From positions 11,878,858 through 11,942,857 of the forward strand of contig CM028898.1 of NCBI GenBank assembly GCA_016801885.1: DNA of 64,000 nucleotides. The letters run 5' to 3'. Positions 25,001 to 37,300 of the stretch are shown in pieces. Origin of the DNA: Toxotes chatareus. Its lineage: Eukaryota; Chordata; Actinopteri; Toxotidae. A program made the position numbers and the translations under genes. The notes under the pieces were generated by a model. It was not told the origin of the DNA, searched no databases, and worked only from the letters and a program-made list of their open reading frames with translations. How positions within the stretch are numbered: position 1 is the stretch's first letter; each line of letters starts with the position of its first letter.

Positions 25001-25320
25001 ACCCAGTAACAGGATTTAGCCCTATGACTTGCCTCATTCTAACTAGGCCTAATGAAGGGGGGAGTTTTAAGAAGTCTCTAGCATGCAGCCAGGCATTACC
25101 GATTAGGTCACTGGAACGGCCGCTGGGCTGAGCATGATGGATGACTGGTGGAATGAGTTTCTGCCTAGCGGTATTGTGAAATCTTTTCATTGTCACTGAC
25201 GGGGCCTATGAAGGGGACTGATAAATGAGGGAGCAAGTGTCAGAAACGCCCTTCTTTGCCCTGCTGTGGCTTTAATATCTCCCCCAGCTACAGAGCAGAA
25301 AGTATTGATAAAAGCAAAAG
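22001..25320. other. Noncoding unique sequence
   Basis: No exon is recognised. A unique block at 22660-22745 combines GGGCCCTCCGC with CATTAATAATTCTCAT and may be regulatory. A T-run precedes TTTAG at 23516-23540, but the following frame is not protein-like. Overlapping short frames at 23541-23874 are all low in information. A C6/G11 hairpin-capable run lies at 24564-24583. Confidence 0.55.
24561..24585. repeat. C-run/G-run inverted pair
   Basis: CCACCCCCC (24561-24569) is followed by A, GT and then eleven G (24573-24583). The C6 block can fold back onto the G-run. The G11 tract is also the kind of sequence that miscalls in length during sequencing, so its exact length is uncertain. Confidence 0.7.
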
Positions 25321-25329
25321 TTTTAAAAA

Positions 25330-25450
25330 TAACCATGGTCGGTGAGAGCCAGGCGGAGCGAGGTGGGGATGATTAAGGCGACCGGCTGCCGGACTAACCC
25401 AGGGTTGGTCGCTGTAAACACCAGTCGAGGCCAGTGCTCATGCTGGGAAG
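25330..25450 (+). promoter_or_regulatory. Local CpG cluster, candidate regulatory element
   Basis: About eight CpG dinucleotides fall between 25340 and 25427 (for example GGCGGAGCGAGG, GGCGACCGGCTGCCGG, TCGCTG, GTCGAGG), which is dense compared with flanking sequence. An ATG in the strong context AACCATGG lies at 25335, followed by a 13-codon frame ending in TAA. Two GT words (CG|GTGAGA and CGAG|GTGGGG) could be splice donors. I see no TATA box or downstream exon, so a promoter or first exon is only a remote possibility. An enhancer-like block is more likely. Confidence 0.25.
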
Positions 25451-25760
25451 AGGGAGCCGCTTTTTATGGGGAACGGGTGTTACTTCAGTGACACAGTGCT
25501 GTGATGAATGTGTTGCCTCCATCTGGTTCCAGCACATGTAATAAATATCTGGACTCATGTTTGACCTCTCTCACTTAGCAGACACATCTTTCACATCGGG
25601 AACATCCAAGAGGGAGTCACCATTATGGCTGTGTGGAAGGGAGGTTGCAGGAGCAGTATTTTTTTCAATATCTTATGATTTTAGTGCAGCAAGAACAAGT
25701 GCACAACAAAATGAAGTCAGCCGTAATATACTTTACTTAATATATATACTCTATTATTAC
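25451..25760. other. Noncoding unique sequence
   Basis: No gene is recognised. The right half is AT-rich (ATATATACTCTATTATTAC just before the next repeat). Confidence 0.55.
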
Positions 25761-26011
25761 TTAGTGCGTCTATGAAATGTCAGAAAATAGCTAAAAATGC
25801 TTATTGCAAGTACCAAGAGCCCCAGCTGGCATTTTTAAAATCAAAACACATTAAATTCAGAGCAACAAATCCTCATGTTTGAGAAACTGGAACTGGAAAA
25901 TGTTTATTTTTGCTTAATAAAGGACGTAAAATGTCTAACTGATTATCAAAATTCAATGTTGATCAATTTTCTGTCCACCAGTGGACCACTTGACTAATTG
26001 TTTCAGCGCTA
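25761..26011 (+). repeat. Terminal-inverted-repeat element, nearly full internal length
   Basis: The copy runs GTCTATGAAATGTCAG, AAAATAGCTAAAAATG, a diverged central part with AAGAGCCCCAG, then AGAGCAACAAATCCTCATG, TTTGAGAAACTGGAACTGG, TTTTTGCTTAATAAAGG, CTGATTATCAAAATTCAATG, TTGATCAATTTTCTGTCC and finally GACTAATTGTTTCAGCGCT. This is the best-ordered copy from the middle to the 3' end. The 5' terminal segment is missing. No transposase frame is expected or seen. Confidence 0.8.
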
Positions 26012-26848
26012 ACTTCAATAGATTAGCATGTATCAAGCAAACACAGGGAAAGAATTGACCAAAGTAAAACATGCGCACAGGCGTAGCTTTTCTTTTATTC
26101 CCTCCCTCCCTGCAGCTTTGTGGTCTGACCTTGCAGCTTCTGTGCCCCATCCATCTTTGGCTGTTTAGCCATTTCACTGGATACATACTGCGCAGATTAA
26201 CACAATTCATCACCACAATCATCCTCGATTCATCACCCTTCCCAATGAATGTTTTGACATCTAGTTAATTTTCTGCTGATGATTTATCAAATTATAATTA
26301 CCATACTCTGAAGGAGTCATTCATTATGTTGATACATGATAATGATGCCAAAGTGGATTGAATTTTAAGTAAGTTCTCTGTGATTATAACATATGCATTA
26401 TTGTGAGTAATGCCTTACACTTTGCTCCCCTCCAGCAGAAGAAAGTCTGGGGACGCTGTTAATGTTGTGACAATCAATGCAGAAACAGGCAGGTTGTTAA
26501 TTCAGTTTTTCACTACAAATTGTTGAGACAGAGCATGCAGCGCATAAAAAGTTCTCTGCGATTCAAGACTTTGATTTAAGGTGCTTCGTAATTAAAGGGT
26601 GCGCTGATTCAGTCAGGGGCTTCAGTTACGCTCCTGGGGGGCAAAGACTCTGTTAATGGCTTCAGGTTTAGCTGCAGTGCTCAGATACTTTATTAGCAGT
26701 TCACTTGTTCATTGAGCCATACTACTATGGCTCAAAAACAATCAATTCTGAAACTAGTCAGCTATGCCTACCATAAGACAGTTAGTTAATATATTGACTA
26801 TTCTTATTATTATTTAATTAAAATGCTCATAAGGCAGCTAAATAGTCA
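26012..26848. other. Noncoding unique sequence with candidate regulatory block
   Basis: No exon is recognised. The stretch around 26300-26640 is unique and contains ATATGCATTATTG (26391-26403), AATTAAAGGG and several TGATT/AATCA cores, so it could be regulatory. A hairpin with 10-bp arms lies at 26712-26735. Confidence 0.5.
26712..26735. repeat. Short hairpin, 10-bp perfect arms
   Basis: TTGAGCCATA (26712-26721) and TATGGCTCAA (26726-26735) are perfect reverse complements around a CTAC loop. It is not AT-only, so it is less likely to be chance than most short hairpins here. It is too short to be a microRNA precursor. Confidence 0.65.
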
Positions 26849-27088
26849 GTAGGGCTGCATTAATCTGTCACTTCATTTTTCAATGAATCCATTAGTTGTT
26901 TTGTCAATAAAATCTTAAAAAATGCTGAAGAGTTCAACGGGTTGTTTTTAAAATCCCAAATGCAAAGGTGTTCAGTCCATAATGATACCAAACAGGAAAG
27001 CAGCAAATCTTCTCATGGATTCTGTACATTTTCTGCATTTTTTCTTGATAAATTACTTAATCAATTAACCAACAAATTGTTTTAGTTC
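26849..27088 (+). repeat. Terminal-inverted-repeat element, end-to-end degenerate copy
   Basis: It starts GTAGGGCTGCATTAATCTG and ends CAAATTGTTTTAGTTCTC, so both termini are present though eroded. Between them are TCAATGAATCCATTAGTTG, ATCCCAAATGCAAAGGTG, TTCAGTCCATAATGATACC, AGGAAAGCAGCAAATCTTCT, TTTTTTCTTGATAAATTAC and TTAATCAATTAACC. Its length of about 240 bases fits a nonautonomous element without coding capacity. Target-site duplications are not evident. Confidence 0.8.
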
Positions 27089-30000
27089 TCATACTCTGTC
27101 TGTATGATCCAGACACACGCTTTCACTGGACCTTCCCTCCTTTAGTTTGGGTGACTCTAAGTAGTAGTCAGAGTGGGACCTGCACCTCTTGTTTCTCTGG
27201 CTAATTGAAGGCAAGTCAGATTGAATTAATCTTGTGTGCTGTGTGTGGTATGCATAAAGTAGGAATCTATTGTTCTGTCCAAGAGGACTGTGTGTCATTG
27301 TGCTGGGTGTGCTGCTGGGCAGTTAATTAGTACAGTGTTCACAGAGCGCGTTATGAGGTCAGGTGGACATTCACCATTCAGTGGTTCAATGTCACCTTGT
27401 TTTTCCTACCATGATAATGATGACGGCCATTTTCAATAAGTCTGATGTTTATGTGTCATGGATCTAAAAGAGGAACAGATATGGTATGGACAGTGAGACT
27501 GGTTAAACCATACACTGACTAGCTTTATATCTCTTACTCAGAAATGACAAGGACTTGACAAATTAGTGATAAATCAAATCAGACATCTCAGCAACATCCT
27601 ATTTTTACAAAATGGGATGTTGTTACCCCCTCTGCCAGCCAGGAAATTAATTTTTTGTTTCTATCATAGTACATGTTTGTAGCGATACTTAAGTTTTACC
27701 AGGTATAAGCACAATGTAAAGGCTATATAGCTCCCCTGTGTGTGGCATAAGAAATAAGGATATCTGTTAGAGGCTACTCAAATCTGATTGGATCCGGTGT
27801 GAATTATTTTCCTTTTGGACATTTACCTTCACAGGCTGCTACTTATCAAGAGGCTTATTTGGCTGTCCACTTCCATGTTTCTCTTGTACCTCACTAGCAA
27901 CCATTTTGTCAGGCTAAGTGCTGAAATTGAGCCATTTTGTCTCACTTTAAAATGAACCAACACCTATTATGGTGATCTTTTATTTGTAGCTCCCTTACCT
28001 CCCACCTCCACCTCTCTCTGCATCCTCTTCCCCTACTTGCCTTGGCCCCCAAGAAATGCATGGTGAGTAACCTCCAGTCCAGGCTTGTCAGCCCCAATCT
28101 GCAGTCATTTGGTGTGAAATGTGTGCCTTGGTCCAGGGTTCTCAAGGTCAGGGCCTGGTAATTGATGTTGCTTATTCATCTGTTTCCTGTGTCTTTTCTC
28201 CCTCCTTACACAGTGGCCTTTGTTTGGATAAATTGTTTGAAGATTTACTGTAGTTCTTAAAGGCCCTGAGAAGCGTCCCCCTGCTGCCCGAGCTCAATGT
28301 CTCTGCCTCACAGGAGGCCCAGCACTGATGACACACTGCTGGTCTTGGACAAAGGCCTGTTTTTCTAACACAAGATGGAGGGAGCATCTCCCTGCATAAC
28401 AATTGGGGCAAGACTTGAATAAGACTTACAGTCACTCTTGTGGACTCTAAATCAAGCTTAAATGGTTCATAAAAGAAAAGAAAGAAAGAAGACTATTGAA
28501 TGTCGTATGCTGTACATAAGGAGTTTCTTCTGTCTTTCTCTTTGAGTTTGAGTAATGAAAAGGTGATATAAGAGAAGGATAAAGCGGGGAATATATTCAG
28601 AAATACATCTGCTACATCCAGTCCAAAACCTTATGCATATCAAAATTTCCTTCTCCTAAATCTCCTAAATTGGCTTTTGGCTTTGGCAGGAAAGTCTGGC
28701 AGTGGTACAAATCTAAATCAGAATTCCCAAGAGCTATGAATATCTCCAAACCTAAGAAAAAAAGACTTTGAACATGGGCTGAAGTGAATCTCCTGCAAGC
28801 ACATGAAGTGTCGCCACTTCCCGTGCCTCCGAAGCACTATGCTCCCTTGATGGCTGTCACCCAAGGTGCAGATAAACAATTGGCTCATTTGAAAACAAAG
28901 AAATGATTATGGGGGTACGTTTAATCCCAGCTTGACATGTCAGCAGGCTGCATGAGCAACAGCTTTCAAGAGAGGCTTTGAAGTGGCAATCTTTTCAGAT
29001 TCTTGGGTCATTACACAATAAAGAACACTTCACATGTAACTGAAGTGGGCTGGGAAATGATGGTTAATGATGTTTATGGGCTCCTTGACTTGCAAGTGAA
29101 TTTACAAGAGTGGCCATCATGTGGCTCGCTGGTTCTTTTTAAATAATAGAGAGGTAAAGCAACAGGAAACGTCTCAGTCACTCAAGAAGTTTTATCTTTT
29201 TTCAAAACCATAATCAGTTCTACAATTACCAATGAAAGGCAAAATTAGTTCTGAAGAAAGATATTAACATGCCAATAAATTTATCAAAATCACATGCACA
29301 GGTTCTGGAGTGAAATAAAACTGTGTGATCATTTATTAAAAGGCAATGATGCAAAAAAAAAATAAATAAATATTGGATTATATTGTTAAAATATAGATAA
29401 AGTTAAAATTCTTGTCAAACTCATCCCCCTGTCTTGCATGACCTTTTTTCCAGATGTATTGAAGTCCTATAACAGCTTCCCACTGGTAATAAGTTGGGGA
29501 CTTCTCTCCTTTATCATCCCCAAACAATAGTCCTAATCTCCTTGATCATGCTCTGTGAACAAGTGGGGAGGAATGTGAGTGACGTGCCCACAGTAAACAT
29601 AGGAAATGCACCTGTGAGGACAATGTGTGATGGGGGAACAAAAAAATGCACACAAGGCAGCTGGAAACCTTTTAATTAGTGCTAATTACGTTAGCAGAGG
29701 AACGTTGGGAGGCTTGAAAGGATTTGTGTCTTTGCGTGAGAGATCAAAGATTGAAGCGGTCACGTTTTGTTCTGCTGAGTCAAAAACTAATAAGGAGGGT
29801 GATAATGGGGCCCAGGAGAATGACAACCCAGGTGGTGGTGTGTTTAATCCCCAGTCAAGCCTAATTCCACTTAAACAATCAGGTGGTTCAGTTTTCTGTT
29901 ATTCTTCTGAGAATCAAATTTTACTTGAATGGAACATCTTTAATAAGACATTGGGATCAAGGATGAACTTGTCTAAGAAAATTCAGATCACTCAACCAAG

Positions 30001-31574
30001 AGCTGAACTAAATGCTCTAAAAGCAGAGAAATTCACATTAGGATAAAGGTGATGGCTGGTATTTCTGTATTCATTATATAAACCGATTAAAATACCACAA
30101 TGATGTCAGGTAAGCCTGTCAGCCAGCAAGTTTCATTTTTATGATTGTACAAGCCAGAGGGTCAGCAAGCTTTTCAGTCACAAACCATCAACCCAACCCG
30201 TGTGATGGTATCTGCAAGTTTTTCTGGAGGTGGGTCAAATCTAGCTTAAAAGTCGGTCCCCTTCACATCCAATTCACCGTCACATTCTTACCTACAGGCA
30301 ACCTCTGCTGAGCCCCGGTCATTAATCAAAGCGGAGTGCTGTCCTGACCTCAGCCCCTTCCCTTTGAAGTGCTCTGTCCTCTGCAGCATGAGGAAATCAT
30401 TTGCTGCCCGATTCAATGAGCCATCAGTCGAGCCAGCAGACCTAATGACATGTGAGAATATTAACCTCCTACCACCAAGAGTGCTGCTGCTTGGGAAGCA
30501 GTCTATTATTCATCCAAGGTTTTACTCAAACCCTTCTTCACAACCTGTCTCTCTGTTAAACCTTCCTACAAAAACTGTTGCCATGAAGGCATCCAGTGCT
30601 TGCTTCTGATATTAATCCAGGCATTCAGCTCTTTGTACAGACTTATTGCTTAATTTTGTTTCTTTTGATTCCATTTTGAACAAAAGGGTCATCCCACAAT
30701 CAAAAATGATGACACAATGGAGCCTCTGTTGCAGTCAGGGACTAACAACAGACAACAGCTACATCTACACTATGTTACTGATGCTGTTAAAAGCTTCATT
30801 ACATCAGTACCTTTGTCCATCATTAGGACAAACTTTCTCTACATAACAATTCTATAACTGAATTTATCCCATATTTTCTTAGTGAAATAAAATGTGTTTT
30901 GTGTGAATTTGGATGTTAATCAACAATGTCATGCCTTTTAAATGAAGGTAAAAAGCCTTGTCTTTTTATGACCATGCTCCTCCATGCCATTCATTATAGT
31001 TTCCTATCTCGACAGGCAATCTGTACCGAGAAGCATCCAGTCCATTACACACATATGAGGCCCATCACTCCTGTAGTATTGACAAATTCATCAGGCATTT
31101 TTCTCTCTGCTCCCTGAGCAGAATTTAGATTTGACTGCCATTCCCAACTCAGAATGGCCTTGTTAGAATACAAACATGACTCCTCTGCTCTGGAGCTAGT
31201 TGGGAGCTCTTACAGTGATGAGGCATTACCTGTCAGCGGTTAGAGCATGGCCCAGGAGTATACACTGATTTGTCAAGTACAACACAATGTCTAGTAGAAA
31301 TGCATCTAGCATTACTTGAAGCGCAAAGTAAGTAGTAAGTAGGACAGCTAAGTTATTGTGCACTTATAATGAAACCTTAAATTAAATGTGCTGCCAATGT
31401 ACAAAGTGCTCAAAATAGTCCAATTTTGATAGACCATTATTCACTTAATCCTACAATAACACATTTTCAGGCCAGCAAAAATCAGCTTTAAACACAACAC
31501 TGACATATTATCACCTTTTAAAGTGATACGGTGAAAATGTACAGTACAGTTGGAGTCGTATTACTAGTGAATGT
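27089..31574. other. Noncoding unique sequence
   Basis: No exon is recognised. An (AAAG)n run lies at 28471-28491. The 139-codon frame at 29627-30046 and its overlap at 29494-29679 show no motif or domain that I know. A unique block at 30300-30480 has GTCATTAATCAAAGCGG and AATGAGCCATCAGTCGAG and may be regulatory. The sequence just before the repeat at 31575 is AT-rich and unplaced. Confidence 0.55.
28471..28491. repeat. (AAAG)n microsatellite
   Basis: A short AAAG-type run starting from AAAAGAAAAG. It is a simple repeat. Confidence 0.85.
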
Positions 31575-31880
31575 AAGTTCAATCTCTGCTCACTCTGGTC
31601 CTTACTCTGGTTTTACCAACTCCTGAGAGAAATATGTGGCTCTTTAGCTTCAGTACTGAACAAGTAGTGTACAGTTGGTTTCTAGGGCCTTTTTGCTGAA
31701 AACAACTGCTTGCTGCAAAACAGCGCTGATGAGAGTGAACCAAAACAAAAGAGTCGGAGTGGAGAACCAAACCAATGAGATGCAAGATGCAATAAAGCTC
31801 TGTAAGGCTGAGGGGAACTGCAGAGTCTGGTGACGGTTCTCTGTGGGTTCATCGCTAGCAGTGACCTATTTGTTACTACA
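31575..31880 (+). repeat. Percomorph interspersed repeat ('gagagaaatat.tggctcttt' type)
   Basis: The copy reads CTCTGGTTTTACCAACTCC, TGAGAGAAATATGTGGCTCT, then GCTGAAAACAACTGCTTGC, GCTGATGAGAGTGAACCAAA, GAACCAAACCAATGAGATGC, AAGATGCAATAAAGCTCTG, AAGGCTGAGGGGAACTGCAG and TCTGGTGACGGTTCTC. I recall this order from a repeat common in perch-like fish. A second member at 53640-53852 shares the GAAATAT-TGGCTCT segment. Short frames inside it are not genes. Confidence 0.65.
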
Positions 31881-33229
31881 AGAAGACTGATTATAGACAC
31901 CATCTATAAAGCAAAAGTTCCAAACATTTGTTGGTTTCTTCTTCTAAACAAGTTGAAAATGTTCCTTTAGACTCCGGAAACTGGCAACAGCATTTATAAT
32001 TTTATTAAAATTCTTATTTATTGTTCTTTTAAATTTGACCAAAAAATCTAAATAAACTCTACTGAAGATTCATTTATACTATTATTATTTATTCATTGCC
32101 ACTCTAATCCAACAACATTTTTCATTTTGTTGTACAGTGTGTTCATAGAGGAGCAACATCAGACCCATTTCACTTGCTCACATACATTATCTGTTCATCA
32201 CTGTCAAATATCAAGACTCCCTCATTCCTTGTCACATACAGTAGAAGAGAAGCATGGACTGACACCAAGTGAAATCCAATCTGACAAGTGATAAAAAAGT
32301 GTTTTGGCATGTTACGGGCCTTGTGGGCTGGCCTTAGTACCCCCCGGTCACAGGTTGAGGACATCCGACCTGAAATGCATGCAAACTAATGGCCAGCATG
32401 ACTGACATTTCCACCGATGAGCCCAAAGTGTTCGCCCGTTGTCAGCAGGAGTTTATCAATAGACACGTCTGCATATGCAGTCGTCTATCGATCCATCCAT
32501 CTCTGTCCGCCTGTCTCTGCATCACTGTAGCTGTCTGTTGTCATTCAGTGGATTGGCTGTGAGGAGAGATGGCTCCAGGAGCCTAAATTTGCAATCCTTC
32601 CACCATGGGAAAGAGTCTTAGAATAATGGCGGTGTCATTTTGTGACATCATGCCGAAATCTCTCCTGACCTTTATGTTGTGGATGCAGAAAATTAGATTT
32701 CTGTTTTTTTATTCAGAAGTCAGCTTCACACCTTGCAGGAAACATGCAAGTCGAATCTGTACAGTGTACTTGTGTTATCTCAAGTCTTTGTCATCACTGT
32801 TAACATCATTAATAGATGCGAGGTCGCCAGGCCTCGTTTGCACTATTTGCCCATGGAGACTGACTCTCTGTACTGAATGTTTTGGTAACAAGGCCCCAGG
32901 TTAATTGTGGTGAGTACCAGAGGCCTTGCCCCTACAGATAACACAGCGCTTTAGAGCAGCGAGATGCTTTGTGATTAGCGAGAGGGACCGGGTAGGTGAA
33001 TGAGGTGAAAATAAAGAAGACAGATCAGGTCTCTGGGGAGAGAAGGGTGCGAGTCTACGGGGGATTGAGGTAAACAAGATTGTACCTGTGAGGGAGATAG
33101 AAGCTGCTGCCCTCAGGTCATTATTGCCCTTAGAGCAGGAAGCAGAAGGCACACACACACAACTCAGTGCTCATCAATGTCCAGGGGATAATAGGGTTAC
33201 TATTGTGCCCTAAACTGTCAGCCAGTCAA

Positions 33230-33510
33230 AGCAATCTTTCATGATGAGCAGACATTTAGGGGCTACAAGGAGTAAGTGAAAATTGAATTAATGAAACGGC
33301 AGCATTAACGCAATGAAAAAGTGAGATAATAACTTCATTCCATTTGGCTAATCAGTGTTATTCAGCGCACATATATGTAAATCATTCCCAGAAATGAATT
33401 GTAATGACAGGTTCATTGCCAATATATTATTATTACACCTATAGCGTTAAACCTGGCTCGGGCTGCAGCTCCCATGGCAGTGAATTTAGCTGATTAAATC
33501 AATGGGTGCA
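33230..33510. promoter_or_regulatory. Candidate conserved noncoding (enhancer-like) block
   Basis: The block is unique and repeat-free, with dense ATTA/TAAT cores: TTGAATTAATGAAACGG (33283-33299), GCATTAACGCAATG (33302-33315), TGGCTAATCAG (33345-33355) and AGCTGATTAAATCAATGGG (33488-33506). GCTCGGGCTGCAGCTCCC lies between them. There is no open frame. The call is inference from motif density only. Confidence 0.3.
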
Positions 33511-33901
33511 CACAGCAGTGGTGACACGAAAACAACAATTAATAAGCCAACCCCCAGTGCACAGCGGCTCCATTTTAACCAGGCTGCTAATAACATTACA
33601 TGGCAAAAATATTCTAATCAGACAGGTGAAAAGGGATTTGGAAGCAATTTGACTTTCTTTTTTATGGTGTAGGTTCATGGCCAACAACATTTAAGGACTT
33701 TATTTATAGAATGTTCACCGCACCATATTTAGCTTGATATTGTATTATGTCTTGTGCTAAAGAGGCTGCTTGCTTTACTTACACTAGAGATAAGAGTTCT
33801 GTTTTTACTGTCTGTACTGTTTATCTTGACAGCTTTCTCTCTTTATCTCATTCGTATCTTCACTCCCTCATTCCCTCCCCCCTGAAAAGCATCCCTCCCC
33901 A

Positions 33902-33940
33902 ACACACGCACGCACGCACACACACACACACACACACACA
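33902..33940. repeat. (AC)n/(ACGC)n microsatellite
   Basis: ACACACGCACGCACGC is followed by a pure (AC)n run to 33940. It is a simple repeat likely to vary in length between individuals. Confidence 0.9.
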
Positions 33941-34323
33941 ATCACTCACAAAGAATGCACATTAAAAAGGATTTGTTCCCCAAAGAAGGTCGGCATTTGT
34001 AAGGCTACTGACAGATTTAAGTGTCAATTAAGTTGATATACAGTGGGCACATTATCATACAAGGTTGTCAGCTGTGGCCATTTGAGGGAAACAAATACCC
34101 GGAGCTTTACACCTTCCACGGCTTGAACTTTGTATGGACCCACAGTTGCAATGAATGTCACAGTCAATCATTTATCCAGTTGGCAAGCTTTCCAGTGGGG
34201 AGTGTGAGATCAAGTCATTTTATACAAATAATAACCACAAAAAAAATCAGGGTTCCAAAATGCTTTGTCATGTTCAGTGGAGGGGTCCCATCCCTGGCCT
34301 GTTCGGAGGTCTTAAACTCATTA

Positions 34324-34340
34324 CTGGGAGGGGGGGGGGG
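34324..34340. repeat. G-run (G11)
   Basis: CTGGGAG is followed by a run of eleven G in total at 34330-34340, with GGG just before. It is a candidate for G-quadruplex formation or for length miscalls. It interrupts several short frames. Confidence 0.7.
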
Positions 34341-37300
34341 AATTATACCTTCGCACAAGGATGATGGATGACAAGTTAAATTTGTGTCCAGGGACTGAAG
34401 GTGAATGGTGACAGAGGTATTTATCTTGAGAATGGAGGTTGGGGTCAGGCGAGGCTGGGTGCCTTAAGGCACAAGACATTGACAAATTTATCCAGTGGAC
34501 CCCATTGCTTGGGCCTTTTCTTTGTTTTGAATCCTGGCCACTCGTTAAGTGACCCACATCGCTCATGCTGCCAGTGTGTGAAGAATGCCCTGCCATGCCA
34601 GGCATCCTACCTCTGCTGATGCTTGTAGTTCATTCTTCTGTGAGGCCTAAATCTTTGACTCGTTTTGAACCATGTTTGTTTGGGGTATGATTCTGGGTCA
34701 CTGGGTTAATTTGATTTTTCAAAGTTACACAGAGCTTCAGAAATATTTTAGATGACAAAGTTTCTCTTTTTTAGCTTCTCAGCTTGCTTTGAGTTGTTCT
34801 GTTTCAGTTTAAGTTCTACTCAGTGTATGTTGATGTGACTCTTTATTTACTCAAATTCACAGTTTTCCTGCTTTGTCCTCAGTGTTTACAGTACTGACGC
34901 AGACGACTATGTTTACATGTGTCTGTATGGGGATATGCTATAGAGAGAAGGGGGTGAGCCACAGAGACCTCTAGTGGAGATTGAACATGCCTTATGAAGG
35001 TTGACAAGGAATCTCTTATACTTCTGTATACCATGTAATGTTAGTTCAGTTACTGTCTGTGAGCAATCAGCTCTTATAAGCTGAAAATAATGATACATTT
35101 AGAGCTACTGAACTGAGAACAGCAGTGCATTTCAATGATTTGTACATATCTATTTGCATGCTTTAAGAGTCCTGTTACTGTAATGTGCACAAGATACAGT
35201 CAATCAGTGTCTTACCTACTTTTTCACACTTTCTAGCAGGGCACAGAGCTTTTTATTACACTGGGAAGTTTTATGAATTGGCTTAATAATAAATAGCAAA
35301 TATGGCTACTGTGTGGAACAGGGTCAGTTCTGAAATGTTTTGAGCTGTCAACATAATTACAAATGAATAATCTAATTAATTTTAGAGTCACTGTGGGTAC
35401 ATTTGTGTTTCTGTTGTGTAATAATGCAGATTTTTTTGCTAAGCGCAGTTGTCACTGGCTGAAACTCAGGGTTAACATGTCAGATGCACATGCTAAATAT
35501 GGAGCCCATGCAAAGCTAAATAAATAGAGATCTTAATTAATACAGTTAATGATCACATGGATAAATTGTGCAAAATCCATAAATGAACCAATAAATTGTA
35601 AAAAAAAAAAATAATAATAATTAAGCAATGACCATAACTCAGCTTCTTTTCATTCTACAGTTTCATTGAAGCTCATTTATTTCATTGTATACATTGGAAA
35701 TTTAAAATGGCCTTTTTCAAAAGTTTGTTTTACATATTTCACAATGGCACATTAAAACTTAAATCTCACTTCACTTTTGATTTCATAATGTTACTTTTCA
35801 TGACAGTGGAGCTGTCAGTAGTAATCATGTCTCCAGCCTCTCTTAAGTAAGCTCAACAGCTGCTACAAATTTAGTGTTATCTCCTGTTAGCTAACAACAA
35901 TGCCAGAGAAATTCTGAATCAACTTTTGGCTTTTAGTAACTAACACAGTAACCGACCTACTTTTGTTTTTGTTTTTTTAGTTCACCAAGACTGCACACAC
36001 TATCTCAATAGCCAGTTAACTAAGACTAAGCCTTGTGAGCTTGGGTTTTTAGTCTATTTCAGTCTTTGTAATGTGTTTACTTACAGCAGCAGTCTCTAGT
36101 TTGACAAATCAGAATATTATTACTACTGTAGCATTGTTATTGCTCAAGCTAACAAATGCTAACTGGCAAAATCTTGTAGCAGTTGTTGAGCCTGCAAGCT
36201 TAATTAAAGCGGGATGGGATTGTTTGATAGGTCACACGGCCTTGACAGCACCTCTGTCAGGTAACATTATGAAATGAAAAGTATCACAGAAAAAAATACC
36301 ATTATTACATAAAAGCCAACCTTTTAACATTTTATTGATCAATTTGTATGTATATATATTTTACACAATGAATTCATGTCATAATTACTTACAAATTTCG
36401 AACACTTTGGGGCTCCATGGCTAAAGGGTTAATTGTGCATGTAGGAATCTAGCTGAGGGAAATTTGTATTCCAACGCATTGTGTCTGTGGTTTTGTGTTT
36501 TGATACAAAGGGTCTCATTTTCCAATTAGAACAATGTATCCGTGATGGATACAATGTGAAGTGGTTATTTGTTTGTTCTTTGGAAGAAGTTTTCAGTGCC
36601 TTTACAACCACTAACCACTTTACCATACGTCATCCATCATTTTGTCAACACCCTAATGTTTTGGACCTATACAACCTCGGCCCAGAGAGGAAAGTAACAC
36701 AGACAAAGCAGTTGGTTGCTTTCACTACATGCCAAATTTTTAACCTATCTTGTGCCTCCCTCCTTTTGTCTGTGACCACCATTTTGAGAGAATTTGTGAA
36801 TTCTGAATGGCAGGAAATGGGTTATAGGTTGAACAATATGAGTTCACGGTCTTATTCAAGTTACTATTCAATAGCTAACACCATACCAAAGGCTGTTGTT
36901 CTGATAAATGTCCACTCATTCCTCTTTTGTTCCAATGACAGATGACTACATGCAACATGACAGTTATATTACATTGACATTTTGTCATATAGTTTAATAC
37001 ACTTACAACATTAATGAAAACTGACACCATCGACTTCACGAAACTGCGTAATCAGCAGTTAAGTCATATTGCACTTCTTCTGTATTTCCTGTTTCTTTGG
37101 AGAAGAGTATTGATTTCCTGTCTGAAACAGTGGTGTAAAAGTTAAATTAACTTTTAAACTGAAGCATTGATTGTATTTCAAACAAAACATAAAACACGTG
37201 TTACCCTTCAAGCAAATGCTAGAATTCAGTTATACTTGACTGTAAGATTTTTTTTTCTTCAAAAATAGAATCAGCAAAGGGGAATAATGTCATTAAAAAT

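Noticed and set aside
29627..30046. 139-codon frame
   Set aside because: No recognised domain. A shifted frame overlaps at 29494-29679, and there is no supporting context.
35800..36280. Possible old repeat with scattered GCTAAC words
   Set aside because: No consistent order or boundaries could be matched to the recognised families.
36481..36945. Longest open frame in the window, 154 codons, plus strand
   Set aside because: It has no recognisable domain, signal or repeat pattern, no splice context and no neighbouring exon. Its length is within what noncoding DNA of this size can produce.
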